Positions 10,957 to 23,200 of a stretch of DNA of 64,000 bases are shown one piece after another. The stretch comes from Symbiotaphrina buchneri. Taxonomy: Eukaryota; Ascomycota; Symbiotaphrinales; Symbiotaphrinaceae. Made by a program: the position numbers and the translations under genes. The stretch is taken from assembly GCA_001599915.1 (NCBI GenBank), contig BCIG01000004.1, positions 186,001 to 250,000 on the forward strand, read 5' to 3'. How positions within the stretch are numbered: the stretch's first letter is position 1; every line of letters begins with the position of its first letter. Under the pieces are notes generated by a model. The model was not told the origin of the DNA. It did not search any database and saw only the letters and a program-made list of their open reading frames with translations.

Positions 10957-11739
10957 ATGGAGCCGAGAAAAACGCCATCTCCCTTCCTCAAGCTACCCTT
11001 GGAAGTCCGCTTAATGATATATGAGCTCCTCCTCATAAACAAATCTGACGATGTGCTGTCTATAAGAGTCGAAAGCAGAGAACTCTTTGGTAGCCGAGTC
11101 GCGGAGAATCGGATTCGCTCAAAGGTCTGGATCTTGGCCGATAGATTCAGGGATAGAAGCGTCCGAACCACCTATAGCCTATCCAAGCCTTACGATATTC
11201 ATCCAAGCATACTGCGAGCGTGTCGTCAAGTTCATGACGAAGGTGTGAGGGTTTTGTATGGCTGGCATGTCTTCGATTTTGGTTCAGACATTGAGGCTAT
11301 TGTTCCTTTCTTAGAAGACCTTACTCAACAGGCCAGGACATGTATTCGCCGTTTGAAGTTGGTGAAACGCGCATTACCATACGACAAGGAGTTCGACCGG
11401 GCGGAATGGAATAGCGTTTGCTCGTATCTGTCCGAGAAACTGCACCTCGCAGAGTTGCAGCTTGGTGTTTGTGGGGGCAAGCCGCTCGCCGAACATTATG
11501 AAGTGTCCCGCCAGTTCACTGCCCAGGACTTCAGATTCATGGCTGCAATGGATGTCATGGAGCGGGCTACAGAGTTGATTAAAGTCAAGGGCCTTCAGAG
11601 TCTGGATGTCATACCACATGTCGAGCACTGTCCGCCGCCTCGCTTAAGCGCCATGACTTTCTTTATCAACTTCTCGGCCTCCATCGAGACGGGTCTGACG
11701 GAGTATCTTCGGTCTGAGATGATGTCAGTGGGCGCTTGA
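10957..11739 (+). CDS. DUF7730/2EXR-like F-box-type protein
   Basis: Single exon, 260 residues from the ATG at 10957 (an upstream in-frame ATG at 10795 would give 314). Near residue 10 it has PFLKLPLEVRLMIYELLL, followed around residue 80 by IHPSILRACRQVHDEGVRVLYG. This is the paired signature of the fungal DUF7730/2EXR families, which resemble F-box proteins in their first helix. No leucine-rich repeat or other partner domain is seen. These genes are numerous and poorly characterised in ascomycetes. A role as an SCF-type adaptor is only a possibility. Confidence 0.68.
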   Translation: MEPRKTPSPFLKLPLEVRLMIYELLLINKSDDVLSIRVESRELFGSRVAENRIRSKVWILADRFRDRSVRTTYSLSKPYDIHPSILRACRQVHDEGVRVLYGWHVFDFGSDIEAIVPFLEDLTQQARTCIRRLKLVKRALPYDKEFDRAEWNSVCSYLSEKLHLAELQLGVCGGKPLAEHYEVSRQFTAQDFRFMAAMDVMERATELIKVKGLQSLDVIPHVEHCPPPRLSAMTFFINFSASIETGLTEYLRSEMMSVGA

Positions 11740-12251
11740 ACAAAACTGTCCAGTTCCAGCTGGCTTACGGGTTTGGGTGTGCAGTGTTCCACCCATCGGG
11801 CGCCATGCTTTGGTGATGCTTGTGAAGGCGAACATGACGGGCAATGTGTCCCAGGAGAAGTGTCTGTCTGCCTCATCATCGGTTAAATTCGTTCCATCAT
11901 TCTATCCTTTCGCGAACTGTGATCTGGCTGAAAGCAGAAATGGGAAGCTACCTGCGTTATCTGCCCACTGGTTGTGGTGTAACGAAGTGCATTTTAAACA
12001 GTAAAGCCTGCCCACGTTGGAGGGACAATAGGTTCAACATGGTGGTGCTCCATGCGTGGCTTCCTTGGTCCGGCTGGGTAGTTTTCAGGTCGCCGTTAAT
12101 TCTTGCCTTGAGCGTCTGCCATCTGGTACCGCATTCACCTTCCTGCAGCACTTAAGCCAAAAACTGGCAGGCGCCATCTGCAGAAGATTGACAGATCTCT
12201 TGGTCGGAACAGCCCTCTTCGTCGACGCATGGATGCCGACTACGACGAAAC
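11740..12251. other. Intergenic region
   Basis: 512 bases between two tandem + genes. It presumably holds the 3' end of the first and the promoter of the second; I see no recognisable element. Confidence 0.35.
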
Positions 12252-13319
12252 ATGCCTCCAACCGTTCCAAAGAAGAAGACACCACGTCTCCTCAGAGAGC
12301 TTGCAACAGCCCTACCGGACAGCTTCTACGAAACAGGACCCAGAAGGCTCGAGAGGACGCTTAACAGAAATAGGTGCGACGACCATGCCCCAGTCCCTGG
12401 TCCTAGGTCTCGCGCGTCTCAGCCTGAAGTGACTGCACCGACGCGTGCAGCCCGCTTGGATGGAGTGCGGTCCCGCCGATCATCCAGTACGCCCAGACGC
12501 CCACTGTGTACGGGCTCCAGACTAGACCTGAGAGCTGCTATTATTGAACCCGCGGTCGAGCTCTGCAGGAAACCTTCCAGGTCGATTCGTGTATTGGCAC
12601 GGAATCCCTTTGGCCGGGCGTCCCGGCCAGTCAAACGCAGATTGCCACCCAAGCACGGGTCAACGTCTCAAAGAGCTGGACAGATTAGTTCAGTGGGATT
12701 GGCTAAGGGGTTAAGCAAGGGTTTGGGACAGGCTGGGGACCGGCAAAAGACGTTCAGTGACAAGGCTTCCGAAGTTCATGGGTCCGGCATCAAGGCAAAG
12801 CGAGGTCCCGTCGGGGACGAAGAGGAGCAAGGGTATGACAGTCCAGATGTATATGAGGGTGATGAAGATGGCAGACAACCTTACCATGGAGGAGACAATG
12901 AAACAGCCTCGGACACCATGGTGGCTACACTGCGTCTCGAACGGAACAGAGACATTGCAACTATGTCACAACTGACTTCAGACACGCAAAGATTAGAGGA
13001 TCTGAACCAGGTTGAAAATGAATATGTTGCGCGGAACCCAGATGAAGAATGGCTTACAACGTTCATTGGGCATCTACAGCATGCTGGGTATGGCACTCCC
13101 ATTCAGGGAATGCCAGTCAGGGGCATAGCCATTTACGAAGATGTTACGCATGATCCAGGAGATACCCAGCCAAGCTCGCAGTCGAGCTTTACAGAATCGC
13201 AACGTGAGACGCTCGTTGAGCGTGCTGCTAATGCGATAACGGCTATGGCTGGGACTGCGGACAGCAGCGAAGATAGCAAGATGATTGATCTTGAGGAACG
13301 CCCTCCGGCGCTAGCATGA
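12252..13319 (+). CDS. Orphan disordered protein
   Basis: Single open frame of 355 residues that I do not recognise. The first 150 residues are very basic (many Arg, RSRRSSSTPRR, KRRLPPK). The middle is acidic and Gly-rich (DEEEQGYDSPDVYEGDEDG), and the rest is Ser/Thr/Glu-rich with LERNRDIATMSQL and DEEWLTTFIGHLQHAGYG as the only segments likely to fold. This could be a lineage-specific nuclear protein. Being unsupported by homology, its start and single-exon structure are uncertain. Confidence 0.5.
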   Translation: MPPTVPKKKTPRLLRELATALPDSFYETGPRRLERTLNRNRCDDHAPVPGPRSRASQPEVTAPTRAARLDGVRSRRSSSTPRRPLCTGSRLDLRAAIIEPAVELCRKPSRSIRVLARNPFGRASRPVKRRLPPKHGSTSQRAGQISSVGLAKGLSKGLGQAGDRQKTFSDKASEVHGSGIKAKRGPVGDEEEQGYDSPDVYEGDEDGRQPYHGGDNETASDTMVATLRLERNRDIATMSQLTSDTQRLEDLNQVENEYVARNPDEEWLTTFIGHLQHAGYGTPIQGMPVRGIAIYEDVTHDPGDTQPSSQSSFTESQRETLVERAANAITAMAGTADSSEDSKMIDLEERPPALA

Positions 13320-13637
13320 CATCCTGCTACGATCCACTCCGCGATGTTTGTCTGCTTAGATCCAGCATTCCGCTCTCGATTTGGCGAGAACCACAGGGCA
13401 TGCCCACAAGAAGAGCCATGATAGGAGAGCCCTTGCTGTCACCCATAGGAGCTCCGAACATTGTCTGCTTCCATACGCTGCTCGAGTACCCGACGACAAG
13501 CCTTGATAGGAACATCAGCGAAGGGGCTACACTAAAATGCAGCGTTCAGTCGCTAGTGGGACGTTGTCATTGCTATGGTAGCTTATAGCCTGTTTGAAAA
13601 CCATCCTGTACCCGCTCCTTCATACTGTAGTCTCCTT
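13320..13637. other. Convergent 3' intergenic region
   Basis: 318 bases between the stops of two convergent genes. Nothing recognisable beyond short shadow frames. Confidence 0.35.
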
Positions 13638-14587
13638 TTACCGAATCTTTGGTTTCCGGATGATTACCCTGCTGTCCTCTAATCGCCATCCGACATTATT
13701 GAGGCTCTTGAGGTCTTCCCATTTCCTTTCCGTAGCGCTTTCGATGAATCGCTTTTCCGCACTGAGATAACTCCTGCTGATACATTTTAACGCATGCATC
13801 CTCATGTCCTCTTCGGCAAACTCCATCAACCGCTTCTGGTAGCCGTCAACGGCGCGGCGCATCCGCCAAAAAAGCCACCATGACTCATGCACCATTGATT
13901 CTAATACCTTGAGCACCCTCCTATCTTTGAACTGGAAGGCACGTCTAGTAGCGTAAGCGGTGCTGAAGTCGCGCTGGCGGCACGTAAGATCTAGCATGTA
14001 ATAGGCTGTAGCCTCTTGAAAATCCGCGTCCGGAAGAGGATTAAGAGGGTGAATTACACGCAGCAGATGCAGCAGCGCTGGATGATATGACTCGAGGTGC
14101 TTGGCCAGGATCGCAGCCCGTATGCAGAATAGATAGACTTGTTGCGCGAATTCATCTGTTCGAGAACTTCCCACAATGCCCTCTCTGAGTTTGCGCATCG
14201 CCATAAGGATGGTGGAGAGCTCATGATCCTCGGCCGGCAGCTTGTATAGGAGATCGACCGACGCTGCCCTCGGTCTAGCAGTGTCCACGCTATCCGTCGA
14301 AAGCGATATGGACGCGAACTGCTTCTCCAAATCGGAGCTCCCTCTAGCTGCCGCGCAGAATCTCATATATCGCTCGACGACGTTTCCATAGTATGTCTCT
14401 TGGAACTTCAGATCCAGTAGCCTATAGCATTTTCAGCAGCGATCCAGCAGAAATTGGGACCACCGCCTGCAGACCTATTGTCACCTTTGGACGGCAATCC
14501 TATACTCTCGAGCGGATCAACGGGCACATTCTTCAAGCGTCCCCAGGGCCCCGAGGGACCACGACCACCCCGCGGAGGGCCTGACAT
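13638..14587 (-). CDS. Conserved helical PCI-like protein (two exons)
   Basis: Proposed exons 14587-14475 and 14421-13638 give 298 residues. The N-terminus is Gly/Pro/Arg-rich (MSGPPRGGRGPSGPWGRLKN). The second exon starts LLDLKFQETYYGNVVERYMRF and is almost all helical, ending with a short basic tail. The layout recalls small PCI-type proteins (CSN8/PSMD8/eIF3k fold), but I cannot name it. The intron has a weak donor (GTCTGC), a CTGAA branch-like site and a TAG acceptor, 53 bases. It is the only combination I found that keeps frame into the conserved KFQETYYG segment. Transcript data could move the first exon end. It is divergent with the PAQR gene 314 bases away. Confidence 0.6.
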
Positions 14588-14901
14588 GGCTGTCGTTATG
14601 GAAAGGAGGTGTAATAACCCATGTTCTCGCACGATGGACTGCAGCTAGGACAGAAAGAACTGCCTCTCCATAGCAGTTGCCATAAAATGGAGTCGCGCGT
14701 CCAGAAGACTCTCAGACCTCCAGTATTCTTGGCGCCGAGTGTCGATAAGATATAAACATAGATAAGATAAAGAAATACTGTGGGTCGTTGGGAAAGTTAG
14801 GCGGCTCATCGAGAGCTGCCTTTATTTTGTTGGCTGATCTCTCCATCTGTCGCTCGCCATCCTGCTGTCTCTTCGTGTCGGGGGAAGTGATATCCTAAAG
14901 C
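14588..14901. promoter_or_regulatory. Divergent promoter, PCI-like gene / PAQR gene
   Basis: 314 bases between divergent start codons. There is an AT-rich patch at 14750-14775 and no distinct motif I can name. Confidence 0.45.
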
Positions 14902-15957
14902 ATGGGCATGCATCAGCGAAAGATCGCTTCTCCAGACGAGTCATTCAAAGACAAAGCTCGAGACTTGGTAGAGACCGCAGAGGATAAGGTTTCCGAGGCG
15001 CTATCGTTGCTCTGGCACGAGCTTCCATCATGGCAGCAAGATAACCAGTATATCACGAGTGGATACCGCCCTGCATCCAACTCTTATGCCAAATCTTTCA
15101 AAAGTCTTTTCTATTTGCATAACGAGAGCGTCAATATTTATACCCATCTTGTCGGCGCAATCTTCTTCGTTATTGCAGGTGTCGTTCTCTATACAGAGCT
15201 GGCTCCGAGATATGCAACAGCAACCAAAGCCGACATTTTGGCGTTCTCGTGCTTCATTTCCGGAGTCTCATTGTGTCTGGGCATGTCTGCGACCTACCAT
15301 ACAATCTGCAATCATTCACAGCCAGTAGCGAAATTTGGCAACAAGCTTGACTATCTGGGCATCGTCTGCTCGATCTGGGGTAGCTTTATACCAACCATAT
15401 ACTACGGTTTCTACTGCGAACCACTACTACAAAAGTTCTATTGGACGATGGTAATTCTCTCTGGCCCCCCGGATGCTCCACGTGCTAATCTGACAATTTA
15501 GATATCTACGATCGGATTGGGCTGTGCATGCGCCTGTATGCTGGATCGATTTCGTGCTCCTCAATGGCGGCCTATCCGTGCAGGTATGTTCGTAGCCATG
15601 GGTGTGTCGGGAATATTCCCTATCTTCCATGGTATGGCATTGCATGGATATGCCGGCCTAGAACAGAAAGTTGGGCTCTCGTGGACGATCTGCCAAGGGT
15701 TCCTTTATATACTCGGCGCAGTTCTCTACGCTGTGAGTGACCTCACCGCCGGGTCTGCATGGCCGTGCCTGGCGATCTTGCTCACTGACTCAACCTAGGC
15801 GAGAGTACCGGAGAAGTGGAGGCCTGGATTATTTGACATCTGGGGCTCCTCTCATCAGATCTTCCATGTCCTAGTGGATCTGGCTGCAGCTGCCCATCTA
15901 ATGGGTGTTCTGAAGGCATTCGATTACCACCATGGAACAATAGGGGGACTGTGTTGA
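14902..15957 (+). CDS. PAQR / Izh adiponectin-receptor-like membrane protein (three exons)
   Basis: Exons 14902-15450, 15502-15732 and 15799-15957, both introns phase 0, give 312 residues with seven predicted membrane spans. The cytoplasmic N-terminus leads to ELPSWQQDNQYITSGYRP and NESVNIYTHLVGA, standard for the family. Likely metal-binding residues are the His in SATYHTICNH, the Asp in NKLDYLGI, and HQIFH in the last exon. Yeast Izh proteins affect zinc and sterol homeostasis, and animal PAQRs with these residues act as ceramidases; which applies here is not known. Length and topology are normal for fungal members. Confidence 0.92.
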
Positions 15958-16299
15958 CCGAGGGGAGAAATAAAGCATATCACCAGACAAAGGGTGAAGT
16001 TGCCCGGTATCGAGTACAATGGAGCGAATTGCAAGGATATAATTTAGAAGCATTATAGATTTGCTCAATAGATAGCAAAGAAGTTAGATCCGAGACGTTC
16101 TACCTTAGCTGTAGCTTCTAACCACTGGAACACTGCCGCGATGTGGCCGAAAATCGCCGGCCTTGGCCAATCTGTGCCTCGGTAAAGCCCAACGCTCCCC
16201 AAGACTGGATTAATCCGGGGTAAACCAAACCGGTCCTTCCACCACCCATCATTGTTCATTCATACCTATTTTCTTCTTGCAGGCCAGGATCGGGGCACC
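15958..16299. promoter_or_regulatory. Intergenic region upstream of the SDR gene
   Basis: 342 bases holding the PAQR 3' end and the SDR promoter. No distinct element seen. Confidence 0.35.
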
Positions 16300-17438
16300 A
16301 TGTCTTACAGTAAGCGCGTGGAGCAAATCGCCGGTCATTTGAACTTTCCCAAGGGAATGCTTGCTGGCCAGGTTGCTATCGTCACCGGTTCTGGACAAGG
16401 CATAGGCGCAGAGACAGCCCGCCTCTTCGCGAATGAAGGGGCGAAAGTGCTCGTACATGACATTGAGGGCGGTTAGAGCACCTTTTGGCTTCCGGGATAT
16501 TTTGGCCCAGGGTGTGGCTTACAATTGATTAGAGAAAGCGGCGAATGTTGCTCGGGCCATCAACGAGGCCGGAGGAAGTGCGGTCTCTGTAGCTGGCGAC
16601 ATATTAGATGATGCAGTCATCCAGAACTTGGTCAAGAAGGCCGCTGAGCTGGGCAACGGAAAGATCCATATAATAGTCAATAATGCTGGCTTCACATGGG
16701 ATGGTGTGATACATAAGGTCCGTCGGAATAAATTCGTGATCAACCCAATGGCCAGCGTTGCTTACTGACAGACGATATAGATGACAGATAAGCAGTGGGA
16801 TACCATTCTGGCTGTCCACAATACTGCTCCTTTCAAGCTGGTCAGAGCAGCAGCACCGTACTTCCGGGTCAAAGATGGCGAACCAAGAAATATCATCAAC
16901 ATCAGCAGTACAAGCGGCAGTCATGGGAATGCGTAAGCTCTATCCATGGTTGTTCGAGAGCTCGAATACTGAGTTGGAGCAGCGGTCAAGCCAATTATGC
17001 CCTGGCCAAAGCCGGGGTCGTCGGGCTGACAAAAACAATAGCAAAGGTGAGGCATAGCTAAGCATACTCTTCCTGCGAAAGCCTAACATGTCTAAGGAAT
17101 GGGGCCCTCAATTCGGCGTTCGTGCAAACACGTAAGTAACCCCTTACGATGCCCCTTCAAGTGAAGCTGAAGAGACCAGGGTTGCGTTCGGCCATATCGC
17201 AACACGGCTCACAGCAGAGAAGGAGGCGGGTGCATTCATCACGACACCAGACGGGCAAAAGGTAGCACTAGGCATACCCAAAGCACAGCAGGCATCTGGG
17301 AATGCTTATTCAGACGTTCCGCTGCGCAGACCGGGGACAGCAACTGAGGCGGCGTCGGCGGTGCTTGCTGTGGCCAGCCCGTTGTTTAGTTATGTCACCG
17401 GACAGACGATCATGATCACTGGGGGCCGAAACATGTAG
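16300..17438 (+). CDS. Short-chain dehydrogenase/reductase, FabG-like (six exons)
   Basis: Exons 16300-16471, 16533-16717, 16781-16932, 16983-17046, 17097-17131 and 17180-17438 give 288 residues. It is a classical SDR: the TGSGQGIG cofactor motif near residue 35, NNAG, the catalytic Ser in [10 protein letters not shown], and the YALAK Tyr/Lys pair. An NAD(P)H-dependent 3-oxoacyl-ACP-type reductase is the closest general description; the substrate is unknown. The last exon encodes a substrate-loop insertion rich in Thr and Gln, and the protein ends GGRNM with no peroxisomal tripeptide. The gene is intron-dense for its size, with a 35-base fifth exon. Confidence 0.9.
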
Positions 17439-18638
<1,200 letters not shown>

Positions 18639-18802
18639 TCCGGCGGCTGGAGAGGAGAATCATGGGCTTCGGCGTATCAGGATGTTTTCACTGCCATGTC
18701 GCTTCTCAGCACGATGATAAAGTTCAGGCTAAATCGGTTTTCCAATATTCTAACTTATCTACAAAGGGCAAATCCAACGCTTTTTCCAACTATATAACAC
18801 TT

Positions 18803-20269
18803 TTAGGACTTGCTGGAAGTAGTCTCTACAGGATGCTTGTCCAGACTCTCATACCACTGTATGACACTGCCGATAAGGAAAGCCCACGAACCCCAAAACG
18901 TGGCTAGGGAGCTTTCGTACAGCGCGCCACTGTTCGAAGAAGCATATCCCAAGGCGCCACTGAGCTATATGCTGTCAGCAAGAGATGCGACATGCCGAGG
19001 GGACTCGAAGGCACCGCGCAAATGAAGACATACCGTGAATCCAACAGCGCCGACAAGATTCCAGAAACCTATATGCCATCCAAGAACGCCAAATGCAGGG
19101 GTGTACCAATTAGGCTGTGTTTCTAACATGAATAAGGTACTGCGAAGCGGTCAGAAAAAGGCCATTCCCGAAGTCGGGCGGATATTCTAAACATACCCCG
19201 AGATGATGAACCCTGTGCCGCCCACCACTTGCGGTGTCCAGTACACTCCATCCTCCAGACCAATATTGGAAGAATTAATGACTCCTGGTAGCGCCGTGAA
19301 ACCAGCAATCCAAAAGATCGTCGCACCAACGAATTGTGATAGTGACGCAAGGAATCCAATCTCCCGGAAGTAATGGGTGGTTAATTCGTGCCATGTAGGG
19401 AACCAGACCCAAGACTGTGCGCCTTCCGAAGCGCCATCTCCGTTGACATTTGACGTTGATTCGGGAGAAACATCACCTTCAGCGGTGTGCTTGTGTCGTA
19501 TCTTGCCCTCCAACGCTGCTACAGCCGGTTTGCCGACGAAGTTCTTCCTGTTTTGATGGTGGTGCAGACAGCCTCCTTTATCAGGGACCAGTCGAAGCCA
19601 ATCCCCGTGCTCCCTGTCGTGGCTCATTGCACGCTCCAGAGCCCAGCCAAAGCAGCCACTCCTATTTTCATTGACGGCTTCAATCATCAGGAGCACACTG
19701 CCGATCTCAAAGATTGTGGCACCTATGAACGCCGTAATGCCTCCACCAGAAGTGATCTCGCCCGGGAACTCCGTGCTCGGCTGCACGAGTGGCAGCCAGA
19801 CAAAGAAAGCATTTATCACCCAGACAATGGATCCCCAGGTGAAGATGTAGGCAACCAAATATGATACATCCCAATAAGGATACTGCGTGCACATCCGTCC
19901 AATACCCTTCAAAGCGCCGCGAAAGCTGGCCGTGAGCTCGGGCGTCACGAACCGGGCGTTCTTCGTATCCTTCGAAGGGTGCACGACGAGAGCATGACGG
20001 CCCTTGCGATTATCCCTAGACCGCCAATTGAATTCCACATCGTCTGCTAACATTTCATTCTTGGATCCGTTCTCCTTGGGCACCGCCGGTCGGTCGCCAC
20101 TGGAGGGGTCCTGCCCCTTTGCATCTCTATGACGGAAGCGTGCCCTGGTTGGATTGAAGAACGAGAACGGCCCATGGACGTGTTCATGCCTGAGCTCGAA
20201 AGAGGGATGATCACTGAGAGGCGTATGGCCAGGCGTTGAAAAATGAGTGTTTCTGGGCATCCTGGACAC
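18803..20269 (-). CDS. Six-span integral membrane protein of unknown function (three exons)
   Basis: Exons 20269-19197, 19139-19034 and 18964-18803 join in frame to 446 residues. A cytoplasmic-looking N-terminus of about 130 residues is rich in His and Arg. It is followed by six hydrophobic segments near 134-160, 177-199, 310-333, 350-366, 378-405 and 412-435. Between spans two and three lies a polar loop with His/Lys clusters (CLHHHQNRK, KIRHKHTAEG). The conserved-looking aromatic segments YPYWDVSYLVAY and QPNWYTPAFGVLGWHIGFWN suggest an established fungal family, but I cannot name it. A downstream ATG (codon 4) is an equally good start. It is convergent with DPM1. Confidence 0.75.
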
Positions 20270-23200
20270 TTATGATACAACCCCCGAAAAGGGGAAAGAA
20301 CCAAAATTAGATAGAGGATAGGTAAGAGATAAGAAATAGCGAATGCAGTCGCATCACCTCGTGTCCAGATGTGATTGCTATCTGGCGATGAAGAGACTTA
20401 GGAGTTGACGAAAACAATGTTCATTGTTTCATCCGCCTCCGCGTTCCAGGTTTTCGGCTGTTGCATCATCGACTGGCCGACCAATGGAAGCCACAGGCCG
20501 GCCGCGTGTTAAGCATTTTGATCTAATCATATCTAATCTCGGCTCATCTTATCGAGCCCCTGAAACAACACACGATGCCCCTGAGGGCAAAGATAGGAGT
20601 AAGGTCAAAGACTCAAAAAGGAGCAGATGCTGCACTGCTGACGGGAAGTGATGGATATTGCGGATAAAGTGCTAAGCCATTTGCTGTAATGCATAGTGGT
20701 TTGCAATGACAGTGGCTCGAGACAGGAGCATGATGGGCGCGTCCTTCAGTAAGGGTTATCGGCTGTTTAAGTTCGAACAGCGACGCAGTCGAAACACGAG
20801 CGGAAGAAAAGGGGATAATCATGAGAAGTACTTGAAGGCAGTCGATGGGCATTTGGGACACGCTCATCCTGCAATTTCATATAATACTGGCCATCGTTGA
20901 TATTGGCCCAGCAGTCAAGTTATCATCTCAACATGTGTTGTGGTCGATGGGGAATATGGGTGTCCTGCACTGCTCTCCAGGCTCAATAACCTCACCACAC
21001 CACCAGCCAAACTCGTGATTTCGAAGTTGTGACACCGGATCACAAGGTACTGTAGCTATGCTCTCATCATGTTCGATGCGCACGAATCAATGCATTTTAC
21101 TACGTAGCTACTTGCACACGGCCACTTCGTACATGAAGATCACAGGAGACTGCGACATATTTCTTTCTGACGCTTACTCCTGACTTGGTAGGTAGGATAT
21201 ATTCCCCTATCCTCATCTATAGGCTACATCTTCCGCATATCAAGAATCGTCCCAAGTATCAAGCGCACAGAGACTTTGTAGATCCGAGGGATGTTTGACC
21301 TTCATACCACACCTGCCTCTGCCGTTCAAGTCGCCAAGTCCCACTTCGAGGTCAATCGTGTTGATAATCCTTCAGACGATCGCTGCTATGTGCTTCGGCT
21401 GAGAATGAGAACGCTGCTGGTTCTGCCGCGGGATGCCTTCCACACTACGTAGTACATACTACGGTTGGATTGGCGTGGCTGCTTACGTCCTGGGACTGAG
21501 AACTCACACAGGAACACTGAACTCGGCCAGGGCGGAGACTACCGTGCAAAAAGGAGGTGCGCTTAGCAGTGATGTGCACACCCACTCACAGGCTGATCCG
21601 CTGAGATGATGCCAGCTTGCATGTCGGCAACGCTGCTCATAATTCTCCGTCCCGGGCCCCATCCCAACTACGCCAAGTTCCAGCGCCTATCCCTTTGTGA
21701 GCTAGCGGCAGGAAAACCAAGGCGATGGGCCTGTCAATCTCGAGCGCTGGAATGTTGGAATGCTCGGCTATTCCAGAATGGATCAGCAAGGTCTAGGCCC
21801 CCCACTAATAAACTCTACACCAAGACGTGTGAGGTGACCAGGCAAGGAGGCTGAGCAGGTGATCTCTCCAACTGCGCTCGTGGAACGGCTCGGCTCAAAC
21901 TCCATGGCTGACAGAGGGGCCAGAATTCAAGCAGTACGAAGTAGGTAAGAGTAAAGCACGGCTGTAAGAATAACTTCGGACGGTGAAACAAAACAGAGAT
22001 GAGGTCACTTACCCCTTTCAACAGAGGATACGACTTACGATCCAACTGAGGGAGTCCATTCAATAATAGGAGTACCGTACTTCGAAGGGATAGCCCGTGA
22101 GTCCGTAAGTAAACAACACAAGACCAACTGATGATGATAGGCTGTTGATCAGAGCCTTTAGCGGTGGGCGCGCTTCAGTTATTGGCGTGGAGTGATGCCG
22201 CCATGCAGTTCCCTGGTTTGACTTTCATGTTTGTGTGCCGCACCCGATGCACCATGGATCTGACAAGAGTCTGGCAGGATCTGACGCAGAGGGTCACGAA
22301 GTTGTGAATCTGGCGGTGAAAGCTCCGCTAATTGCACCCAAGCCTCTAAACGTTGGCTTCATGCTCGGATCCTGCCAAGTGGGTCCAGCCGCCTCGTGGC
22401 TGCGGGCGGTTGAGAGGTGGAGGCCTCTGCAGCAGACTGCGCTGCAGCTAACCAAACGTTGATCGGTGGGCTGTTCTTGTTCCAGGTGAAGGCTAGAAGA
22501 TTTAGGGGCTTGCGCTAGTCGAAGGCATCCACTTCCATCCTCCCATGTCCCTCTTCCTCGGATTTCCATGCGATTAACCGAGTCTGGGCAGAGCAGCCAA
22601 TGATCACGGCAAGTGATGGTGAGGCGGGAGTAGAGCACCAACCTTCTGCAGGCGAGGCCGGCGTCGACCGGCTGTTTACCAACATTTAAGCTGCTGGAAG
22701 GCGCCCAACCAGATTGCAGGACCCTCCACCATGTTGCTCACCCGCCGCAACCAGCCATGTGTCATCGGCAGATTTGTCTGTGTCCTACCCTCTCCTTACT
22801 GGCTTTCCGCTTGGGATCGTGTGATCGGCAGGAGAGGGATGAAGGAAAGTGAGCGTTTGAGGGTCGCATTCCATTCGAGGAACTTGGAAAAGTGGACAGC
22901 TGAGCAGTATCCGGCCCGCAACGCTATTTTTCTTGCACGCTTGGCACATCTATCCTTTAACGGAGTCGTACAGTACTCGTACTCGACTTCGTAATTTTGT
23001 GGATCGCCGGATTGCTATGCTAGTTCAATAAATTTTAATAACAACATAGCTGCGAAAATCAGACCCTTGGAGTGCGTAGTTGTAGGTGTAGGCTTGTACC
23101 GTTCGGGCGGAAATGGCACAAGTACGAGACTGGTGCTTTGTGCGAGCCGTCTTCCGACCCTCCTTTAACTGGTTCACATGGGTTGAGTGGAGAGATTCGA

